DNA from: Microlunatus parietis
Lineage (GTDB): Bacteria > Actinomycetota > Actinomycetes > Propionibacteriales > Propionibacteriaceae
Direction: 5' to 3'
NCBI RefSeq assembly: GCF_013407955.1
Contig: NZ_JACCBU010000001.1
Span: 3,100,001-3,164,000 of the forward strand
Length of the DNA: 64,000 nucleotides
A program made the position numbers and the translations under genes. The notes under the pieces are model-generated. The model was not told where the DNA came from. It saw nothing but the letters and a program-made list of their open reading frames with translations, and made no database searches. Positions 59,957-64,000 of the stretch are shown piece after piece. Numbering within the stretch: the first letter of the stretch is position 1; every line of letters begins with the position of its first letter.

Positions 59957-60954
59957 TCACCGACCGGCTGGAGTTCCGGACCATCGGCGGCGCCGAGGAC
60001 CTGCTGGCCGAGGAGCTCGGCGACGCCGGCCTGACCGAACTCGCCCTCGGTGAGCGCCGGGTCACCGGGACCGCCGCCGGGCCGCCCGAGACGCTGACCC
60101 GGCTCCGGCTCAGCTCCACCGCGGCGCTGCCCCTCGGCGATGCTGCCGATCCTGACCTGGCGCCGCTGCGGGAGTCCGCCGAGCACGGGATGATCGCCGC
60201 GCTCGCGCCCGAGCACGGTGCGATCACCTTCCGGGTGGGTCACGACTCCGCCGAGGTCCGGACCGCGCTGACCGACAAGATCACGGCGGAGTTCGGCTGG
60301 GTCAACGCGCCGGGCGACTGGCTGGTCAACCTCACCCGGTACGGGGAGCGCTGGCTGGCCGAGCTCGGTCCGTTGCACTGGTCCCGGCGCTTCGGCCGGC
60401 TGGAGCGGCTGCCCTGGTCCAGCACGCCGGTGCTCGGCGCGACCCTGGTCCGGCTGGCCAAGATCGGCCCGCGCGACCTGGTCGCCGATCCGTTCTGCGG
60501 CACCGGGACGCTGCTCGTCCTGGCCGGGTTGGCCGAGCCGGAGGCGCGCCTGTTCGGCTCCGATCGCGACCCGGAGGCGATCCGGCTGGCCAAGCTCAAC
60601 GCCGACCGGTTCGGCATCCGGGCTCGCTGGCGTACCGGATCGGCCGAGTCGATCGAGCTCCGCGACGGGGCCGCCGCCCGGGTGGTGGCCAACCTGCCGT
60701 TCGGCAAGCAGGTCGGCAGCCACCGCGACAACGAGCAGCTCTACCCCGCCGCGCTGCGCGAGATCGGCCGGATCCTGGATCCGCGGGGCCGGGCGGTGCT
60801 GCTCACCGACGACAAACGATTGTTCGCCGAGTCGGTGCAGCGGACCGGCGGGATCAAGATCATCCGGGAGCGGGTGCTGAGCTTCGGCGGGGTCAGCCCG
60901 ACCGCGTACGTGATCACGCCGACCACGAAGAACCGGCGCGCCCGCGGCCGATAG
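59953..60954 (+). CDS. Trm14/UPF0020-like RNA methyltransferase
   Basis: A 333-residue enzyme. An N-terminal THUMP-like region is followed by a Rossmann methylase: DLVADPFCGTGTLLVLAGLAEPEA is motif I in the RNA N2-guanine methylase form, FGSDRDPEAIRLAKLNADRF motif II, and VVANLPFGKQVGSHRDNEQLY the N-P/L-P-F catalytic motif. It most probably methylates a guanosine in tRNA or rRNA. The closest known group is Trm14/TrmN. The ATG overlaps the DUF389 stop, so the two are coupled. Confidence 0.85.
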   Translation: MITDRLEFRTIGGAEDLLAEELGDAGLTELALGERRVTGTAAGPPETLTRLRLSSTAALPLGDAADPDLAPLRESAEHGMIAALAPEHGAITFRVGHDSAEVRTALTDKITAEFGWVNAPGDWLVNLTRYGERWLAELGPLHWSRRFGRLERLPWSSTPVLGATLVRLAKIGPRDLVADPFCGTGTLLVLAGLAEPEARLFGSDRDPEAIRLAKLNADRFGIRARWRTGSAESIELRDGAAARVVANLPFGKQVGSHRDNEQLYPAALREIGRILDPRGRAVLLTDDKRLFAESVQRTGGIKIIRERVLSFGGVSPTAYVITPTTKNRRARGR

Positions 60955-60963
60955 GCTGGACGC
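60952..60963 (+). promoter_or_regulatory. Leaderless-type -10 box for the aldo/keto reductase
   Basis: TAGGCT at 60952-60957, overlapping the upstream stop codon, is 6 bases before the ATG at 60964. Confidence 0.55.
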
Positions 60964-61800
60964 ATGACTTCCGTGCCAGTGATCACGTTGAACAATGGCG
61001 TCACCATCCCCCAGTTGGGCTTCGGGGTCTACCAGGTGCCGCCGGAGCAGACCCGGGAGTCGACCCTGGCGGCGCTGGAGGTCGGCTACCGGCACATCGA
61101 CACGGCCCAGATGTACCGCAACGAACGCGGTGTCGGCGAGGCGGTCCGGGAGTCGGGGCTGGCCCGCGAGGACGTGTTCGTCACCAGCAAGCTGAACAAT
61201 CCGTACCAGACCAGGGACGACGCTCTGGCCGCGTTCGAGCGGACGCTCGCCGAGCTCGACCTCGGCTATCTCGACCTGTTCCTGATCCACTGGCCGCTGC
61301 CGACCGTCCGCGACTACGTCGAGACCTGGAAGGTGATGGAGGAGATCCTGGCCGGCGGCCGGGTTCGCGCGATCGGGGTGTCCAACTTCGAGCCGGCCCA
61401 CCTGGACCGGCTGGCGGCCGAGACCGAGACCGTACCGGCGATCAACCAGATCGAGGCACACCCGTACCTGACCAACGACGTCGTCCGGGCCTACAACCAG
61501 GCGCACGGGATCGCCACCGAGGCCTGGGCGCCGATCGCGAAGGGCAAGGTCGCCGACGACCCGGTGATCAAGGGCATCGCGGCGCGAGTCGGCCGCACGC
61601 CGGCGCAGGTGACCCTGCGCTGGCACCTGCAGCGCGGCGACATCGTCTTCCCGAAGTCGATCACTCGCAGCCGGGTCGAGGAGAACTTCGCCCTGTTCGA
61701 CTTCGAACTGTCGGACGAGGACGTGGCCGCGATCACCGCCCTCAACACCGACGCCCGGATCGGCCCGCACCCCGACGCCATGGACCGGGTCAACACCTGA
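60964..61800 (+). CDS. Aldo/keto reductase (AKR5-like)
   Basis: A 278-residue NADPH-dependent reductase similar to 2,5-diketo-D-gluconate reductases. The catalytic tetrad is visible: Asp and Tyr in HIDTAQMYRNE, Lys in FVTSKLNN, His in LFLIHWPLP. The cofactor-binding end FPKSITRSRVEENFALFDFELSDEDVAAI is complete. It reduces small carbonyl compounds; the physiological substrate is not known. A leaderless-type box precedes it. Confidence 0.93.
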   Translation: MTSVPVITLNNGVTIPQLGFGVYQVPPEQTRESTLAALEVGYRHIDTAQMYRNERGVGEAVRESGLAREDVFVTSKLNNPYQTRDDALAAFERTLAELDLGYLDLFLIHWPLPTVRDYVETWKVMEEILAGGRVRAIGVSNFEPAHLDRLAAETETVPAINQIEAHPYLTNDVVRAYNQAHGIATEAWAPIAKGKVADDPVIKGIAARVGRTPAQVTLRWHLQRGDIVFPKSITRSRVEENFALFDFELSDEDVAAITALNTDARIGPHPDAMDRVNT

Positions 61801-61920
61801 CGTCGACCCGCTCCCCCAACACTGCGGGTTTGTCGACAACCGCACGCAGTTCGCCGGACTCGGCGTCGGAATGTCGACAACCGCACCCCCAGCTGGCTGG
61901 TGCTATGGCGAGGGGAAGAT

Positions 61921-61974
61921 CGTCGACGCCCGGATCGGACCGCACTCCCGGCGACGAACCGCGTCACCACCTAG
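61921..61974 (+). repeat. Partial second copy of the aldo/keto reductase 3' end
   Basis: This 54-bp stretch resembles 61747-61800, the last 18 codons of the reductase. GACGCCCGGATCGG is identical, and ACGAACCGCGTCACCACCTAG parallels the normal end. The 120 bases between the copies contain TGTCGACAACCGCAC twice (near 61831 and 61873). A duplication or a small insertion at the gene's end explains this. Confidence 0.65.
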
Positions 61975-61975
61975 T

Positions 61976-62006
61976 TGCATCAAGATGATGCAGGTATGAT
62001 GCAGGC
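61976..62006 (+). promoter_or_regulatory. vapBC promoter and operator
   Basis: TGCATCA (61976-61982) and TGATGCA (61986-61992) form an inverted repeat, and TGATGCA is repeated at 61997-62003. The -10 box TATGAT (61995-62000) overlaps the last repeat and lies 6 bases before the ATG. VapB binding here would repress its own leaderless transcript. Confidence 0.65.
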
Positions 62007-62240
62007 ATGCGAACCACGGTCGATCTGCCGCCAGCCGTCCATCGGCGCGCGAGCGAACTGGCGCGCGAACGTCATCAGTCGTTGTCAACGGTCGTCGCCG
62101 AGCTCACGACGCGTGGCCTCGCCACGCTGGGGCAACCGGTCCAGGTGACGACCGATCCGGTCAGCGGATTTCCGGCCCTGACCCTCGGCGACCGGGTCAT
62201 CACCTCAGATGATGTCGCCGAAGTGTTGGACGACGCGTGA
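62007..62240 (+). CDS. vapB: Ribbon-helix-helix antitoxin (VapB-like)
   Basis: A 77-residue antitoxin. The N-terminal RHH is MRTTVDLPPAVHRRASELARERHQSLSTVVAELTTRGL, and the C-terminal 35 residues (VQVTTDPVSGFPALTLGDRVITSDDVAEVLDDA) should wrap the toxin. It represses the operon and neutralises VapC. It overlaps the toxin gene by 4 bases (GTGA). Confidence 0.88.
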   Translation: MRTTVDLPPAVHRRASELARERHQSLSTVVAELTTRGLATLGQPVQVTTDPVSGFPALTLGDRVITSDDVAEVLDDA

Positions 62241-62626
62241 CCTACCTTCTGGACGCGGACGTCCTGATCGCTCTGGTCGTCGCCAACCACGAGCATCACG
62301 ACAGAGCTGCCCGCTGGGCGCGTGACGCAGAGAGTATCGCCTTGTGTCCGATCGTCGAAGGTGCGCTGGTCCGTTTCCTCGTCCGAACCGGCGAGACTCC
62401 GGCCACCGCCAAGGCCGTACTCGAGGCCATGCACGATTCAGCTCGCTGCGAGTTCTGGGAGGACTCCTTTTCCTACTCGGCGGCCGACCTGGACCACGTC
62501 ACAGGGCACCGCCAGGTCACCGACACCTACCTCGCCGCGCTCGCCCAGAGCAGACATGGACGGTTGGCGACGTTCGACCGCGGTCTGGCCAAGGCGCACC
62601 CCGCTCAGACGACGCTGATCCCGTGA
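62237..62626 (+). CDS. vapC: VapC-type PIN-domain ribonuclease toxin
   Basis: A 129-residue PIN nuclease. Acidic active-site residues are in YLLDADVLIALV (first Asp), CPIVEGALVRFL (Glu), VTDTYLAALAQ (Asp) and RLATFDRGLA (last Asp). This is a complete quartet, so the toxin should be active. VapC toxins cleave tRNA or rRNA when the antitoxin is lost. The GTG start overlaps vapB, as usual for the module. Confidence 0.9.
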   Translation: MTYLLDADVLIALVVANHEHHDRAARWARDAESIALCPIVEGALVRFLVRTGETPATAKAVLEAMHDSARCEFWEDSFSYSAADLDHVTGHRQVTDTYLAALAQSRHGRLATFDRGLAKAHPAQTTLIP

Positions 62627-62632
62627 AGTCGA

Positions 62633-63520
62633 TCACCGCGTGATCATGGTCGGCTCTGTGAGGCGGGAGAGCTTGGCCGGGTTGCGGACCAGGTAGATGC
62701 CGGTGATCATGCCGCCGTCCAGCCGCAGCGTCACGGCGGTGTTGATCTTGCCGTCGATGTGCATGATCAACGCCGGCCAGCCGTTGATCATGGCCTGCTC
62801 GATGGACTCGAGGTCGGGGATCGGCAGCCGCAGCGAGAGCAGGCCCAGGATCCGGTCGGCGCCGACCAGCGGCTCCAGCGTGGCCTGGACGACACCGCCG
62901 CCATCGCCGAGCAGTACGGCATCGGGCGCCAGCCGGTCCACCAGGCCCTGCAGATCACCGGTCTCGACCGCCCGCTGGAACGCCGCCAACGCGGCGCCGG
63001 CCTCCTCCCGGGACACCTCGCCGCGGGGCCGGCGGGCGGCCACGTGTTCCCGGGCCCGGTGCGCGATCTGGCGGACGGCGGCCGGGCTCTTGTCGACGGC
63101 CGCGGCAAGCTCGTCGTACCCAAGGCCGAAGACCTCCCGCAGTACGAACACCGCGCGCTCGGTCGGCGACAGCGTCTCCAGCACCAGCAGCATCGCCAGC
63201 GACACGCTCTCGGCGAGTTCGACGTCGTCGGCCACGTCGGGCGTGGTCAGCAGCGGCTCCGGCAGCCAGGGCCCGACGTAGGACTCCCGGCGCCGACCGA
63301 GCGAGCGCAGCCGGTCGAGCGCCTGCCGGGTGACGATCCGGACCAGATAGGCCCGCCGATCACGTACTTCATCAAGATCAACAGCCGCCCAGCGCAGCCA
63401 GGACTCCTGCAGCACGTCCTCCGCGTCCGCGGCCGAGCCGAGCAACTCGTAGGCGACCGTGAAGAGCAGGTTGCGGTGCTCGACGAACGTCTCGGTGGCG
63501 GCGTCCGGGTCGCTGGGCAT
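62633..63520 (-). CDS. ECF41-type sigma factor with SnoaL-like C-terminal domain
   Basis: A 295-residue extracytoplasmic-function sigma factor. Region 2 is TFVEHRNLLFTVAYELLGSAADAEDVLQESWLRW, and region 4 TLSPTERAVFVLREVFGLGYDELAAAVDKSPAAVRQIAHRAREHV. A SnoaL-like domain of about 110 residues follows, ending YLVRNPAKLSRL, close to the NPDKL motif of ECF41/SigJ factors whose C-terminus acts as a built-in regulator. No anti-sigma gene is needed or seen. It is divergent from a FAD oxidoreductase, and both have ECF41-like promoters. Confidence 0.92.
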   Translation of the reverse strand: MPSDPDAATETFVEHRNLLFTVAYELLGSAADAEDVLQESWLRWAAVDLDEVRDRRAYLVRIVTRQALDRLRSLGRRRESYVGPWLPEPLLTTPDVADDVELAESVSLAMLLVLETLSPTERAVFVLREVFGLGYDELAAAVDKSPAAVRQIAHRAREHVAARRPRGEVSREEAGAALAAFQRAVETGDLQGLVDRLAPDAVLLGDGGGVVQATLEPLVGADRILGLLSLRLPIPDLESIEQAMINGWPALIMHIDGKINTAVTLRLDGGMITGIYLVRNPAKLSRLTEPTMITR

Positions 63521-63551
63521 GGTGCTCCTCTGGCTCGGCGGTCACCCATAA

Positions 63552-63578
63552 GACTCCTCCGGCCGCGCGCGTGTGACA
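63552..63578 (-). promoter_or_regulatory. ECF41-like promoter of the sigma factor gene
   Basis: On the minus strand TGTCACA (opposite 63572-63578) is followed by 16 bases and AGTC (opposite 63552-63555). The ECF41 consensus as I remember it is TGTCACA-N16-CGTC. Confidence 0.6.
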
Positions 63579-63589
63579 CGTCCACTTCC

Positions 63590-63603
63590 GTGACCTAGGT
63601 CAC
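63590..63603. promoter_or_regulatory. Perfect 14-bp palindrome between the divergent promoters
   Basis: GTGACCTAGGTCAC is fully self-complementary. It lies between the two ECF41-like promoters and could bind a dimeric regulator of both genes. Confidence 0.45.
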
Positions 63604-63613
63604 AGCGGTGGGC

Positions 63614-63640
63614 GGTCACAGGTGGCCGGCGGGCGGCGTC
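63614..63640 (+). promoter_or_regulatory. ECF41-like promoter of the FAD oxidoreductase gene
   Basis: GGTCACA at 63614-63620, 16 bases, then CGTC at 63637-63640. It differs from the ECF41 consensus at one -35 base and has the exact -10 box and spacing. Confidence 0.65.
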
Positions 63641-63675
63641 TTGTGAGCGTTCCGTTGACGTGGAAGGACACCATC

Positions 63676-64000
63676 ATGAGCACCACCCTCGAACTCTTCG
63701 GCCGTGACTTCGGCGGAGTCATCATCGACGCGACCAGTGATCAGTACGCGGCGGCGAGCCGGACGCCCCTCGCCCTCGGCAGCCCGGCCACCATCCTCCG
63801 CCCGGAGACCGTCACCGACGTCCGGGCCGCCGTACGGTTCGCCGCAGCCAGCGGGCTGCCGTTGTCGGTCCGCGGCGGCGGTCACGGCTTCCCGGGCTTC
63901 GGCACCAACGACGGCGGCATCGTGATCGACCTCGGCTCGCTCGCCGGTGTCGAGGTGATCGACCAAGACCGGCACCTGGTCCGGATCGGCGGCGGCGCCA
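63676..64000 (+). CDS. FAD-binding oxidoreductase (partial, right edge)
   Basis: The first 108 codons of a PCMH/BBE-type oxidoreductase. ATILRPETVTDVRAAVRFAAASGLPLSVRGGGHGFPGFGTNDGGIVIDLGSLAGVEV carries the FAD-binding strand and the GGGH segment. Such enzymes oxidise sugars, alkaloids or nicotine-like compounds with covalently bound FAD. Oxidoreductase genes are the usual single targets of ECF41 sigma factors, which fits the divergent sigma gene and the promoter upstream. The rest lies outside the window. Confidence 0.88.
   Translation, partial: MSTTLELFGRDFGGVIIDATSDQYAAASRTPLALGSPATILRPETVTDVRAAVRFAAASGLPLSVRGGGHGFPGFGTNDGGIVIDLGSLAGVEVIDQDRHLVRIGGGA

Overview
The window is GC-rich, gene-dense actinobacterial chromosome. 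The evidence is WhiB- and DUF3516-family genes, the tRNA adenosine deaminase-associated protein beside tadA, an F420-type LLM oxidoreductase, an ECF41-type sigma factor and many leaderless GTG/ATG starts. A Propionibacteriaceae/Microlunatus-like genome is a plausible guess, but no rRNA is present to confirm it.

Layout. 1-14,660 is chromosome: a cut membrane protein, a secreted sialidase-like protein, an APH-type kinase, small metabolic genes, the replication/repair cluster recR-ybaB-dnaX (minus strand), an MFS transporter, HAD and SDR enzymes, a winged-helix protein, the SRP RNA and tRNA-Ser(GGA). 14,605-24,518 is an integrated actinomycete integrative and conjugative element (AICE, pSAM2-like). 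It lies between the 3' half of tRNA-Ser(GGA) and a 57-bp att copy. It carries an integrase with a one-base frameshift, an excisionase, a Rep protein, a WhiB-like protein, an FtsK-type transfer ATPase, small coupled genes, and a cargo of HTH-SLOG, RibD-like reductase and DUF2971 genes. A complex inverted-repeat region closes the element. 24,519-30,240 holds a truncated sulfotransferase remnant, GNAT and NUDIX genes that diverge from one symmetric promoter, and small proteins. 30,241-41,200 has a Tat-exported heparinase-type lyase, a HerA-like ATPase, a LytR_C protein, a MITE, a K+/H+ antiporter, tRNA-Ser(CGA), tadA and upp.

41,241-44,087 is a second small accessory patch: an orphan antitoxin with a toxin remnant, a broken menB copy, and a Schlafen/AlbA_2-type regulator, ending in a perfect 133-bp direct repeat of the menB 3' end. 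44,088-64,000 returns to chromosome: menB, a DedA-like gene, a DUF3516 helicase, a complete dipeptide/oligopeptide ABC transporter operon, an LLM oxidoreductase, a second MFS transporter, acetoacetyl-CoA synthetase, a shortened DUF389 protein, an RNA methylase, an aldo/keto reductase, vapBC, and an ECF41 sigma factor divergent from its probable target, a FAD oxidoreductase cut by the right edge.

Across most of the window the palindrome TGATCA is far too frequent: about 130 by hand count, against roughly 4 expected from base composition. It is nearly absent from the AICE cargo genes, so it behaves like a host genome signature. At least twelve genes carry a TANNNT-like box 6-8 bases before the start codon, pointing to widespread leaderless transcription.
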